Notes: generated from the letters alone by a model not told the origin. A stretch of 64,000 bases of DNA from Oehlia diaphana (GCA_003833135.1 QZLH01000004.1:109719-173718); one strand, 5' to 3'. Shown: positions 1-11,483, counted from the stretch's first letter. Translations and numbers: made by a program.

Positions 1-25
1 AAAAATAAATTTTTTTTTTTTTACA

Positions 26-59
<34 letters not shown>

Positions 60-943
60 TCATCCAATAAATTACCTTACTAATAATAATTATTATTATT
101 ACAATAAACCTTCATTAAATCTTCATTAAAATATAATATGTTCTTATGTTCTTGCTTTCTTTTCTTTTTTTGTGCATAAATTTTAGAATAATGAATAATG
201 ATTTAATCGTTATTCATTATATCCACGCGATTAGAAAGATACTTGACATACTTGACGAGATATTTGAACAGGTTGAATTCTTAAAAAGTAAAAAGGACAT
301 TAACGGTCCAAATCGGCCGTTGTAAATCTGCATGGAATTTTACCATTCTATGGACTTATTATTGACAGATTTTTACGTGGGATTTTCTTTAGGCACAAAT
401 ATATATATATTTCTTATTACAATATTCTCAATATTCTTAACTTATTGAACAATTCAAATTTATTAATTTTAAATCATCACAATATAATGTGATTTGTAAA
501 AGTCCAAAAAATCACTTTCTAATGAAAAGAAAGAAAACAAAAAAAAGGGAAACGCCAAATGTACAAATTTAATATTTTAAATAAAGTTTGACATGATTAT
601 TATTATTTTTTTTTTGCACACACTTTATTTTTGGTTTAAAAAATCAAATTTGGTTTTAGGCGTTTTTCTTACATGCAGATTTGAACTAATTATGTTGATT
701 TGTTTCTCTTGTATAGTTAATCATTTACTTTCGTTTTGGAATTTGAAATGATGCCTATGATGGTGAAAATTGTTATATCATACATACAGTACATATAAAT
801 ATGCTTGTCTATATTTAATTAACTTGATCGAAAACTTAAATTTCGATCAAATTTAAAAAAGGCGATCATTTTTTTTTTCAATTACGAAAAAAGAATACAA
901 ATAAAATAATTCGGAGACTAAGAAATTTTTTGAAACTTCATTA

Positions 944-1056
944 AAATATTCCGAAATAATCATCGAATTCCGAAACTCCGACATTAATTTATAGTTTTTT
1001 CTAAAAAAAAAAAAAAAAAAATATTCCGGAATAAAATTCGAATTCCGAAACTCCGT
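944..1056. repeat. Imperfect direct repeat, about 37 bp, two copies
   Basis: The block ending in TCGAATTCCGAAACTCCG occurs at about 944-980 and again at about 1020-1056, separated by a poly-A run. Both copies are preceded by a diverged AAATATTCC(G)GAATAA segment. This is seen directly; its origin (retroelement end, satellite fragment) is unknown. Confidence 0.6.
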
Positions 1057-1129
1057 AAGCTTTAAAACATCCCGGAAAATAAAAATATTGAAATATATCG
1101 GATCTTAAACTCCGAACGATTCAATAGTA

Positions 1130-1200
1130 AGAGAACACTTTGTGATGATTGATGTTGTTCAATAAGTGAAGAACACTTGTGATGATTGATGTGTTCAATT
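1130..1200. repeat. Tandem duplication of an about 38-bp unit
   Basis: Two adjacent imperfect copies carry GAACACTT(T)GTGATGATTG followed by ATGT(T)GTTCAAT. They lie immediately left of the 30-bp tandem array. Seen directly; no function is implied. Confidence 0.55.
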
Positions 1201-1276
1201 AACCCATACATTATTGTTAAATGTTCAATTAATTCATACATTATTGTTAAATGTTCAATTAATTCATACATTATTG
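1194..1276. repeat. 30-bp tandem repeat, nearly three copies
   Basis: A 30-bp unit, TTCAATTAA(C/T)(C/T)CATACATT followed by ATTGTTAAATG, is repeated nearly three times. On the minus strand this creates an apparent peptide repeat (MYELIEHLTI), but the frame has no other gene-like quality, so it is treated as a minisatellite. Confidence 0.75.
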
Positions 1277-1460
1277 CAGGAATAGATATTTCGGATATTA
1301 GCGAACAATAATAAAGGAATTTACAATATTATCGACCATTAAAATGATCATTCATGTAAAATATTTGCATCTATAACGAGATTGCAAAAATAGAAAAGAA
1401 GTTATTAATTTGATTTCATGAAAAAAAACAAAAGTTCAAATTTTGTTTTACTATAGCGGT

Positions 1461-1526
1461 ATGGCTTTACAAAAAGGAACTTCCCGTAGAACTGCAGCAA
1501 AAAAAGCGCCTAAATTCCAACTATAA
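1461..1526 (+). pseudogene. Histone H3 N-terminal-tail-like relic
   Basis: An ATG-initiated 21-codon stretch ends in TAA. Its translation (MALQKGTSRRT followed by AAKKAPKFQL) aligns without gaps to the first 21 residues of histone H3 (MARTKQTARKS then TGGKAPRKQL) with about half the residues identical. Positions equivalent to K4, R8, K14, A15, P16, Q19 and L20 are kept. Nothing H3-like follows the stop. It sits in gene-poor DNA with higher GC than its surroundings. It could be a decayed H3 copy or chance similarity in a short basic peptide. Confidence 0.35.
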
Positions 1527-3410
1527 TAATTAATTCAAGTGACATAATGAATATGTGAAATAGAGAGAATTAACTTAGACAAGCATGTTAAAAGTTCGAA
1601 TTTAAAACATCTGAGCTTTAAGGCAACAAGTTAATTAAATTAATTACGTTATTGATCCCATAATTTAAAAATTATAAATAAATCAAATAAAGAAATATTG
1701 AGAATTATAATTCAATTTTTTTAAAAAAAGTTCATTTAAAATGCCCAAGCTTATATAAAATACAGAAACGGTAACATTTTTTTTTATTGGTTAATGACAA
1801 TATTTATATAATAATCTTAATACATTCCTGAATATTTAAAATATTTAAGTAAAATTATGATCAGAATTAAAAAAAAATTAATTTCAAATTATAAATAAAA
1901 CTTAATTGATCACTTTATTTATTATATAATCTTTCGTTACGCTCCTAACATAAATAGATTGTTCGTATTTCACTAATTCCTTCATAATATTTTATATCTT
2001 TGAAAGTTCTGATTCATAAGGAATCCAGTTTATTCGAATTGTTCTGAAATCATTTCGATGCATATGAACGATTAAATTTGAAAAGTTTCTATACGTGTTA
2101 GGTTTAATAAATACGGATTTAAACACTATAAAGACCAGGATTCAATTCCATATTTCGTGAGACATACATTCGAAGTTCAATAAACTCGCTACTCACGTGT
2201 TAGAATTATCATAATTATTATACGAGAATATAAAGTATGACCTCTGTTCTAAAATTGGTAAGAATGATTAGTATAATAATGTTAAAATTCTACACCGTAT
2301 AGCCGATAATTGAAATAATTGATCATTATATCATAACTAAAGGATTATGCAATTGCTCATATTCATCCATCACTATCATTGCAATCAACAATTCTCCAAT
2401 ATTGAGTTATGGAATATTATGCTTGCACAATACCAATAAATATTTCTAGAGTAAATAGCAAAAATGGCTAGTAATTAAACAAAAATAGTCTTAAACTTGT
2501 TACGCGTTTCAACATAGATTTATATCAAAAATAATATACTACTGGAGATCAATTAATTGTATGTTATTTTCAAAAAAAAAAATTCCCCTCAAATTCCTAA
2601 TGGCTTCTTATCTAAGAAAAAATATAATCATTTACTTGTTTTTCCTGTCAATTATAATTGTATTATTGGACATCATTATCTTATGGTAAGAAGCGAGAGA
2701 TCAAAAATTTGTATCATATCAAAAATATTTCTTTAAGTTTTAACAGAAGAAATTGGTAATTGATCCAGCGCGAAAGATATAAAAGACATATGTCTACCAA
2801 TAATTCAGACATAAAGAATCGGATTGCATTAATTTCATTTACAAATAAACGATTCATTTACATATCAAATTTTTAATGGATCAGTCTTTTATAAATATTT
2901 TTTCTATCATTATATATAGTAAGTACGAGCATGAATGATTGATTATTCAATCCGTTGATTGTGTATTTCCTAAGTTTATTACGCAGTTAATCTTACACTG
3001 TGAGTTCGTCCAACTTCGAAAGTTTTTCTTTGCTGTATTTAATAAGCATTTTATATTTTTTAGACTCTTTGCATCTTGAAGGAGGCCTGAACGACTGTAC
3101 GAAAAACGGAAGAAGTGAAGACGTTACGTCATTTACTCGTGCATTTTTTTATAAAATAGATTTACTTTATGTGATCTCTAGATCTCTACAAAGCGGATGT
3201 TGAGTTGTTGGAAAATGAACCGTAAAAATATCTATGATTAACTTGAATATATGTAAGCGTACTTAATTAAAGAATGTAGACAATCATAAAATCTGTAATT
3301 TGCTTTTATTACACAGATATATCTTGACACTTAATGCATTTAATAGATTACGTCTGATATGGCTGTCAGTATGTTTCAACTGCAGACGATCTTGTATTTA
3401 TCTGAGATTT

Positions 3411-3760
3411 GTGAATTATGTGAATTATGTCAACTTTAGATCGTTGGCATTACGAAAGATAAATCATTGTATAATAATGAAGTCGGGGAGTTATCAGAAA
3501 TTTGTGTCAACTTTAGATTGTTAGCGTTACGAAAGATAAAATCATTTGTATAATAATTTTTATTTTTATATTTTACTTAATATCTCATCAAATATTAATT
3601 CTAGAAATACAATTTTACTACCATTAGATTCGTCTTGTTGAGACGATTCCAATGAACTATATTTCATCTTTTTCTGATCACTGGATCAAAAGTTAGCAAA
3701 CTGCCTGATTGGTGACGGTAATGAAGTCAGGGAGTTATTAAAGTTATTAATGAGAACTTT
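3411..3760. repeat. Dispersed direct repeats of about 55 and 25 bp
   Basis: TGTCAACTTTAGAT(C/T)GTT followed by (A/G)GC(A/G)TTACGAAAGATAAA occurs at about 3428 and about 3504. AATGAAGTC(G/A)GGGAGTTAT occurs at about 3477 and about 3721. A short GTGAATTAT tandem precedes the first copy. These look like old local duplications; no ORF is maintained across them. Confidence 0.6.
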
Positions 3761-4054
3761 ATCAAATTTGATTTATTCCTGCGAATAATCAAGTTATAGT
3801 TATACGTATAAACGAATCAAATAATTTTTACTTGAATTTTAAAAAGATTTATTATAGCTCTTGCAAAGTAATCAGGTTATAGTAGAAACAATATAAGTAA
3901 TAGTAAGTATTAAAATATTCATGAAATAATGATGAGAGATTTTAATTTTAATATGTTTTATTTTTAAGTATTCTTTTAAGAATTATTGGAAAATGTGTAG
4001 GTTAATTTATTTCGATACATTTTTTTTCTATTTCATCAATCAACCGCTCCATCA

Positions 4055-4238
4055 TTAGTACTTTTGCTTTTGATTTCTCTTCCATTCCTTAAGTTTATTG
4101 TTTAACAAATTTCCAGAGAATAAAGGCTTCACGAACTTTACTATTTGGAGAGGGATTAATTTTAAATGTATCTTCTAAGAATGCTAGTTGTTCGGGAGTA
4201 GCACGAACTCACTTCCTGTTATTCTTTGATGGAGGATG
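4055..4238 (-). pseudogene. Broken homeodomain gene
   Basis: On the minus strand, translation from about 4238 gives HPPSKNNRK, an in-frame TGA, then VRATPEQLAFLEDTF and KINPSPNSKVREA. This is the N-terminal arm, helix 1 and start of helix 2 of a fungal homeodomain. The frame then shifts by one, and the next frame ends in LKEWKRNQKQKY before a stop. That keeps the W-x-x-N spacing of homeodomain helix 3 (WFxNRR). The stop codon can derive from CGA by one change. One nonsense codon, one frameshift and missing flanks make this a relic, not a gene. Homeodomain proteins bind DNA; this copy cannot be made as one chain. Confidence 0.6.
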
Positions 4239-5415
4239 TTAAAAGTTATTGGTGATTCTTAAAGAAATCAATTAATATCTAAGATAATTATATAAAGTAT
4301 ATATATTAAAAAAACCATAAGAAGTGGGGATTAAAGACAATTATAAATCATTCACCCTCTTCCCTACCTCTCAGAAGCACCTATTACCCCTCAAAAAAAA
4401 AACAAAAATTATAATTGCACGATATTCATCAAAAGAAAGAAAATTTCAACCCTAAATAAATCAAAAATAAATCTATTTCAGAAAAGACCATAATTTACCG
4501 ATCATCTAAGTAATAATCCATTCATATTGCTGCCTGAACTACGATGATTTAAACATCGTTTACCATTCTGTTGATTACGACACTCATCTAAAGAAAAAGT
4601 TTTGAAATAATTGATCAAATAAAGTTCAAAATTGTAATATAATCATTTATCTACACCCAAACAATGCAAAATTTTCATACTTGGCATTGTTCAAATACCT
4701 GATGCTAGGATTAGATTTGATTTAAATTTAATTTGATTCCATTCAGACTTAAAAAATTGAATTTACAACGTATTATCCAATATCTAAGCCATTTGTGGCT
4801 GTTATTTATAAAAAATTTATTCGTTAAATCTCAGCTTTATACTGGTGCCTTGTTGATTTGCTTGAGTATTTGGCTGAGAGTACACCATAAATGAAAGACT
4901 TTAAACTATGCCATTGAATTTGTGTGTTTAAAGTGTTATTTTGTTCTAATTATCTATCAAATTATCTTGTTTTACCAGAAAGGTATTTTATTTTTAAGCA
5001 TAAAGTCATGAAAAAATAATTAAATATATCACGAACTCTTTATTGTTCTAGGCGAAATTCCGAGAATCGAACTTTGTATTTTGAGATTCACGTCAAACTT
5101 TCGACAAAGTGAATGATACGTGAAAGCAATCATTATTGTTGCACGATGTATAATGAATCACGCATTCTGTGTAAAGTACTCTGTACAACTTTATATATAA
5201 ATTCCATGAAATTTAGTAGCGAATTTTTCTTTCCTACTTAAATAATGTATTGTACTTAAATAATGTATTGTGATTTTTTTTTTTTAAAAAAAAAAGAGAG
5301 AGAACCTTTGTAATATTTCTATTTAAAGATGAGAATAATATACAGTGAATTTACTTATTTATATGAGTAATTAACTTTTTAGACTGAATAAATTCAATAA
5401 TATTTGTCTAAAATA

Positions 5416-5992
5416 TTAAGCAACGATATAATAGGATTCTGGTATAAGATCTTTATATTTACGAGTTCTATGAGTACCAGTAGGTCTTCCTTCAAGATCA
5501 ACAGATTGTAAATGATGTATACCGAGAAATTCATCTACATCGTATTGACTTTTAAAATTTACTGCTGTAGGATAATAAACACCATCTCCTTCATATTTTA
5601 TGAGAACAAAAATTTGGATATCTTTCAAAGAAAAAAAAAAATAAGTTAAAAAAGAAAAGTAATATCATAAAGAATCAAGAGTCAAGAAATTAAATGATAC
5701 CTTTATTTTCCACGAAATTACCTTCATTATTAATTATTTTAATTTCAAAAGGTTTATCTCTAGAATTTTCATTTGTAATGTCTTTAATATCAGTAGTAGG
5801 ATCTATAATTTTTCCCGTACTATCAACAAGTGTTAATTCAATTAAAGAATATTGTGAAATTTCTGGTCCATATTTTGGTTTTGCTTGTTCAATTATTGTT
5901 TCCGCTGTTTCATCCACTGATACTTTAACTGATGTCACTCTTGGTGTATCTTTTACATATACCCAAAATTTTTTTGTTCCTATGTGCTCCAT
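5416..5992 (-). CDS. Hypothetical 165-aa protein, possible beta-grasp domain
   Basis: Two exons, 5701-5992 and 5416-5621, joined across a 79-bp intron (GTATCA...AAG), give 165 codons with an intact frame to the stop. I do not recognise the family. The first about 95 residues alternate short hydrophobic strands (FWVYV, VKVSV, LIELTLVD, PFEIKI) with one probable helix (AETIIEQAKPKY). This pattern is compatible with a ubiquitin-like or RA-type beta-grasp fold, as in some fungal effector-like families, but it is a guess from secondary-structure pattern only. The second half (FVLIKYEGDGVYYP...) looks globular and ends IPESYYIVA. No signal peptide or membrane segment is visible. The gene stands alone, divergent from the ASDURF-like gene that starts 340 bp away. 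Confidence 0.65.
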
Positions 5993-6333
5993 TATGAAAG
6001 TAATACGGATTTACAACAAAGATGAAAAGCAAAATTTTGTAAGAACAATGAAAAGAAGGTTATTAGTTATATAAATAAAATGGATTGTTCTACAAGCCTT
6101 CTTGTACACAAAACGTCATTCAGAATTTTCACTTTTAGAACGCGAGACTCATTAAAAAGAAAAAGAATTTAGTTTAATCACAAACACGTTGGTTGAACCT
6201 ATAACGTTACAAACGTTACACTGATCTTTTAATGACACGTGATTGACGTGATTGATAACGCAGTATAAGTCGAAGTTAAATGATGTTCCCTTGTTTTTAA
6301 TCTCTTTCTTTTTAAATTTTTTTAATCGAAAAT

Positions 6334-6812
6334 ATGTCAAATTTAGATATTCGATTAATAAAGGCTAAACTTGAACAATTAGAAAAAGAGGTATTAACCA
6401 AATTGTTCATCTTTTTTTATAAAAAAAAAAAAAAATTTAATAATTTAATGTACAAATAATTTATAGTATAAACGAGTTGATTTAGTGAACGTAGAATTAT
6501 CTTCATTACGAACTAATGCTGTAAGTTGTTTATACTTCTCTTCTCCTTGTAATGTACTCTAATTTTTTATTTTATTTATTTATAAAGACGGTATATCAAA
6601 GGAAGACAAATACAAATATATTATTCCTCGTGGAAGACATACAAGCACTTAAAACCGATAAAAAAAGTTTGTTTTATTTATATTTTGTTTTCGAGGAAAA
6701 TATTGATTAATTTAATTTAAATTTTTGTTTTTTTTTAGAAGAATTAATGAAAGTAAAAAATGATTTAGAGAAAACTAAAAAAGAATTGGACAAACTTGCG
6801 CGAAAAGCATAG
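6334..6812 (+). CDS. ASDURF-like prefoldin-type small protein
   Basis: Four exons (6334-6390, 6467-6520, 6588-6666, 6739-6812) with GT-AG introns join to an 87-residue protein. It is an N-terminal coiled coil (IKAKLEQLEKE, VDLVNVELSSLRTN), a central TVYQRKTNTNILFLVED, and a C-terminal coiled coil (ELMKVKNDLEKTKKELDKL). Length, layout and the core VYxRxxNxNIxFLxxD match human ASDURF, the prefoldin-like protein encoded upstream of ASNSD1, which is a subunit of the PAQosome (R2TP/URI1 prefoldin-like) chaperone. A beta-type prefoldin role is inferred by homology. No asparagine-synthetase-like ORF follows. The next gene starts 170 bp downstream and is unrelated. Confidence 0.7.
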
Positions 6813-6981
6813 ATCGGTAAGCGCTAAAATAAAAATCCCGAAATAAATTAATTACCAATTATAGTTTAGTTAATAATTATTTATTCACTTCACGTGAAAT
6901 AATAAATTGACAAAAACTGACTCTTTAGTCTATACTCTACAAATTTTTTTATTCCTTTTTTCCAAATATCTTAAAAAGATA

Positions 6982-7674
6982 ATGTCATGGCAAAGATATG
7001 CAATAAAAATTCTGGCAACATCTATTGGAAAGAAATTAATAATATTTGGTATTGCCAATGTATGTTTATTATTTGGATACCAAATTTTTATCCGAAAATA
7101 GTATTTCTTTTTTTAAATTAGTGCCAAAATATGGCATGTTCTTTATCTGGATACTAATCTTTTTTCTTTTTCCGACAATAATACCATAAATTAGATGTAT
7201 GGGGTTCCACGTTTATATCGTAGAGCATTGGAAATAAATAATAAAATTTTTAAAAAACCTGAAACGAGAAAGTTTTCAGCAAATTTATTAAAACAAGGAT
7301 TTTTATTACCAAACACATTAAGTTCTAAATTGACACGAAAACCTGTCACAACTTTTCCAAATTCTTCTTCATCTATTATAAATAGTAGCAGCACTAGCAA
7401 TACTGTTGCTACACCTTATACACCATCTAGATTAGTTATACCTTCTCATCCTAATCTTCCCACAGGTTCTATAAAAAATCCGACTACACCGACACCAATT
7501 ACACAAACCACGACTACAACCACATCAGCATCCACGCCCGCGCTCACGTCCGCTTCTACATCCACGTCAAAGTCCTCATCCGAATCTGCATCAGCATCCA
7601 CGTCCACAAATTCAACCGATACTTCATTCATATCTTCCACAGTTGCTAATCCAAAGGAACCTCCTCAAAAATAA
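6982..7674 (+). CDS. Unknown Ser/Thr-rich 185-aa protein
   Basis: Exon 1 (6982-7059) and exon 2 (7195-7674) are joined across a 135-bp GTATGT...TTAG intron, keeping phase. Reading straight through the donor meets a stop, so splicing is needed. The N-terminus (MSWQRYAIKILATSIGKK then LIIFGIAN) is basic and hydrophobic, as in a mitochondrial presequence or a single membrane anchor. It is followed by a basic segment (YRRALEINNKIFKKPETRKF). From about residue 75 the chain is low-complexity Ser/Thr/Pro (TTTTTSAST-like runs, Ser-Ala-Ser repeats), ending NPKEPPQK. I do not recognise a family. Location in mitochondria or a membrane is only suggested by the N-terminus. Confidence 0.6.
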
Positions 7675-9385
7675 GTTTTAGTCATTAAATCGATTCTCAT
7701 TACAATTTAAATATATACATATATACTTGTATATTCCATAATGAATGAAATAAATTCATAATTTTATTAAATGTGGTTGGTTCATTTAATTAGATAATTT
7801 GTATTTAAAAATAATGGAGAACCAAAAAATTTAACCTGGGTAGAATATCAATCAGAGACTTTTTCAAGTTAATTTGAGTGTTGATAGAAGATAGGGAAGG
7901 AAAGAATTTAAAATGTGTACACAAGGATTCCTTACCAAGCTGTCTCTGAACAAAGAAGGTAATTTCAGAAAAGTAATGTGCACCTTGTGATGATATTTGA
8001 TACGGCACGTCAACAATATTACGAAATTCAATATCAATAGAATTCAAAGCAAATGATCGATTCCAACATTGTGAACGTCGTGGATATTTTTTTGGGAGCC
8101 TAATAGCATTAAAGTATTTGCATCGACTGTTTATAGTACCGTATACTCGATATTGTTGTAATTGGAAGAGTTATTATTTTTAGTAATATATATATTTAAA
8201 AAATCTTACAGTTTGTAATTAAAATGGAAAATATCTTCATCATCATGATTATGATGCGAGATTCTTCGGGATGCTATGACATATTACATTTGAGTGAAGA
8301 AATTAGATATGCCCAACAAAGTTTCAACATAACTATACGAAAAATCGATCGCTTTAATCCAATTTGTTTAAACAATTAGTTTTTTATTTATAACTTCAAT
8401 AAAAAAAACATTTCCTCTAAATAGATCTAAATTAAATAATACTCGTATTGCTTGCTACGTAAAAATATGAAAATTAGATAAAATATAATTGGTATACGGC
8501 TTGATAATAACCAAATAGTAGACTGATTACAGACCTCTTTGAAAATACCAAACGTCTTCATCAACATGTTTGGTCAAATGTGACATGAAAAAATACGCTC
8601 ATCTTTTCTCGCTCCTCTGGTAATGATCTAACATCGAAAACAAAATCCCATCCTTTAAATGATTCACCAATTAATTTCTTGTTAATAGGAATTTTTCGAT
8701 TTTTACTTGTTCAAAAGCTAAATTGTTTTTTTTACGCAATAATAGTGTAAAATTATCTAATTTTGTCTGTATTATATGGCAGTCCTGCAAGTTTGAGACA
8801 ATATATATTACGTTCTTAACGCTTTTCTTGATTAAGGTCGATAAGAATGACACGAGCGGCATCTTTGTAAAACCAAACGTTCCATTTGTCATTGATATCT
8901 TCAGATTTTTTATGTGATGAAAGCCGTTTGGCACATGCCAATCGATAAAAACTAAACTTGATAATAATCTTTTGCTAATCAAAGTAATGATAAATCATAC
9001 TAAAAATTCAATTGTTAACAATTGTCAAACTCATTTTGATATTTAATAAGAGCGGAAAATAATGTTAAATCGGTTAAACAGTTTCCCCGGAAAAATTCGT
9101 GTCGCTAATCTTATTAGGTGTTAATATTATAACATTTTAGAATAGTGTCATTAATGGCAAATACAATTTTTTCACACGTCGTTTGATATCTTATTTAAGA
9201 AGTTCTTTTTTGTCTTAGAACGTAATCATTCGTCATCAAATGGTACATTCCGAAAGAACTCGATAATCAAAAAACATTGCCGATTATCATCAGATAGCCG
9301 CAGTACAGTTTTTACGTATAAAAAAGACTATAAATATGACATAATTGCATTCAGGAATTATTCCGAATAAAAAAAAATTTTCGCA
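7675..9385. other. Intergenic region containing a degenerate ORF
   Basis: There is no intact gene in these 1.7 kb. The right half contains the minus-strand gag/RRM-like relic listed separately. An 80-codon minus-strand open stretch at 7805-8047 has no recognisable similarity. Confidence 0.5.
8530..8910 (-). pseudogene. Degenerate retroelement-type gag/RRM-like relic
   Basis: Minus-strand translation from about 8908 reads KSEDINDKWNVWFYKDAARV and ILIDLNQEKR, a stop, then ERNIYCLKLAGLPYNTDKIR and another stop. After a frame change it reads LIGESFKGWDFVFDVR and SLPEEREKMSVFFHVTFDQ, then two stops. The WxxWFxKDAxRVIxIDL...ER(N)xYCLKLAGLPYNT pattern resembles the RRM-like, gag-like proteins that accompany LINE-type elements in Rhizophagus. 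That match is from memory. Three or more breaks show it is dead. Confidence 0.4.
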
Positions 9386-11483
9386 ATGTCTTTTCGTCCA
9401 CCAGCATACCGAGGATATGGTCATTATTGTATGTGTCAATTATATGGTATTTTATAATAAATTTATAATATGAAAAATATAGAGTTTTTATTTTCTACAC
9501 GTCAGGAAAATGCGGAGTGTGTTGGGTGGTTTGAGTGTTTTGCGTGTGCTATGTAATGGTGGCAAAAAACAATTTTTTACAAAAAAAATTCTGTTCCCAG
9601 GTAAATAATAGAACATAGAAGGGATTGAACCTTAGGCTCTGCTGCCAAGCATGAGGATGCATTTTACAGAATACGAATTCCTAAATAAATATAAGAATAT
9701 ATATATACATATAAATTTCTTTTTCTTTTGCCCGCAATAGATTATTCATATGTTCAAAATGGGACGCATCGAACGATTATAATAGATGAAGATTCAAACG
9801 TTCCGTTTGATAATACGAGTCAAGCTCATTATTATAGTTATAGTGGCTATACGAATGATTATGGTCATACGAATAGTTCTACGAATTATTATACGAATAA
9901 TACGAATGAGAATACCGAGAATAGGTTGGCGGCGCAGCAGCCTTTTCCTAATTATGTACGTATAAAGTTTTCTGCGCCCCCATTAAAACAACATATAGTA
10001 AAGAAAAGCTACAAATTTTCTAAAAATTTTTTTGTTATATTATTGTTTTTAATCGTAATTTTATTATTTGCAAAGGTAAGCAATTTAGTTAATGTATTTT
10101 ATCTATAAAATTCGAATTATTTGATTTAATTCTATCTTTTTTTTTATTATTATTAGCGTCCGTTTATGGGTAATTCATTCTTTAATAGCAATGGATGGCA
10201 TCAACCTAATATTCCATGGAAAGGTCTAAAAGAATTTGTAATCGACCCTAAGGAATTCAATAACCTTGAATTAATCGTATCTGGTAGCACTGTAAGTCGT
10301 AATATATCGCTCAAATATTCTACATTAAACAAGCAATACCTATGTTAATATGTTAATTCATTCTAATTAGCATGGAAATTTACTTATAACACGATCATCA
10401 AATGATACATCATCGATTAAAGTTAAAACACAAATATTACTCAGTGACGAAATTTTACAAGACAAAGTTGAAATATTGCCATCTGATGATTCACCAAATT
10501 TTATTCTTCAAGTGAAAACTCCTGAATTTTGTGCTTTTCCGAATTGTGTATTAACAAATATTGACATCACGTTCCCAAGAGATTTAAAAAAATTTGGTAA
10601 ATTTTCTATTAACGTTATTAACCTTAATATTAATGATGATGATTTGAAAAATATCACATTTGATAATGTTGATTGGAAATTAAATCCTTCTATAAATGTT
10701 AAGGTAATTATTATTATTGTCAAATCAAATTAAGGCAATCACTTGCTAACATAAGTCTATTTTATAGGGTTTAAAATCACGCGAAATTAGTGTTAAATCT
10801 CGGGGTGAAATATCTGGAAACTATAATATTTATGATTCTCTTTTACTTCAAACTAGTAATTCTCAAATAAATGCTACCACTAATTCTTTTTCTGGTTCGA
10901 CACCAAAATCAATTAAACTCGTCACATCTAATGCAGCTATTCGAGGAACTTTTCCTTTAGCGCTATTATTTAAGGCTCATACATCAAATAGTGGTATAAA
11001 TTTAAACATAGCAAGAGCATCTCAGCAGAATTCCGGTAAAGTTATTTTAGATACGAGCAATGGAAAAATTAATGGTGTATATGATGTTAATGGTGAATGG
11101 CATGCTTCAACAAGCAATGGTAATATTAATGCTAAATTAAATCTCGTTAATTCATCTGAGCTTGTTCGAATATCTGGAATGACATCAAACGGAAAGATTA
11201 ATACTTTAGTTGTAAGTTTTCTTTTCTTCAAAATTACAAACTTTATAAATACATATATGTAATTAATTAATTATTAATATTACTTTTTATTTAGTCTGAC
11301 TCATATAAGGGTCGATTTAACTTACAAACTTCTAATGGAAACATCACAATTAAAGGAAGTCATGACGATTTAAATTATGATGCCAATACTAGTTCATCAA
11401 AAAATGGTTATAAGAGTGAACGTAACAATAATGAACTTACATTACGTAGTTCAAATGGTAAAATTGATTTAGAATTTTTTTAA
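9386..11483 (+). CDS. Type II membrane protein with repetitive ectodomain (DUF4097-like)
   Basis: Six exons (9386-9428, 9741-10075, 10157-10291, 10371-10703, 10768-11211, 11295-11483) give 492 residues. The N-terminal about 100 residues are Tyr/Asn/Thr-rich (YTNDYGHTNSSTNYYTNN) and cytosolic by prediction. A basic stretch (KKSYKFSKN) precedes one membrane segment (FFVILLFLIVILLFAK, about residues 110-126), so a type II topology is likely. The large C-terminal part contains recurrent strand-turn units ending T/S-S-N-G-K/N-I (TSNGKIN, TSNGNIN, TSNGKIN, TSNGNIT, SSNGKID). This is the spacing seen in DUF4097/adhesin-like beta-solenoid folds. The first intron is long (312 bp). The function is unknown; a cell-surface or wall-facing role is inferred. 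Confidence 0.8.

Larger units (their letters stand above)
1..5415. other. Gene-poor AT-rich region with repeats and relics
   Basis: No intact gene can be supported here. Stops are dense in all frames and the longest open stretches are about 60-75 codons without recognisable similarity. Homopolymer A/T tracts are frequent (start of window, around 1003-1020, 5275-5295). Recognisable content is limited to short repeats, an H3-tail-like relic near 1.46 kb and a broken homeodomain gene near 4.1 kb, each listed separately. Confidence 0.6.

Noticed and set aside
5694..6074. 126-codon plus-strand ORF
   Set aside because: It is antisense to exon 1 of the minus-strand 165-aa gene, whose spliced frame is more convincing.
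9555..9570. GGTGGCAAA, the yeast proteasome-gene control element
   Set aside because: It is a single 9-bp match inside an intron of the DUF4097-like gene and not near CDC48, so it is likely chance.
9600..9660. Minus-strand GGTTCAATCCC resembling a tRNA T-arm/B box
   Set aside because: A four-pair T-stem can be drawn, but no acceptor stem, D-arm or properly spaced A box is present. It lies inside an intron and is not called as a tRNA or SINE.
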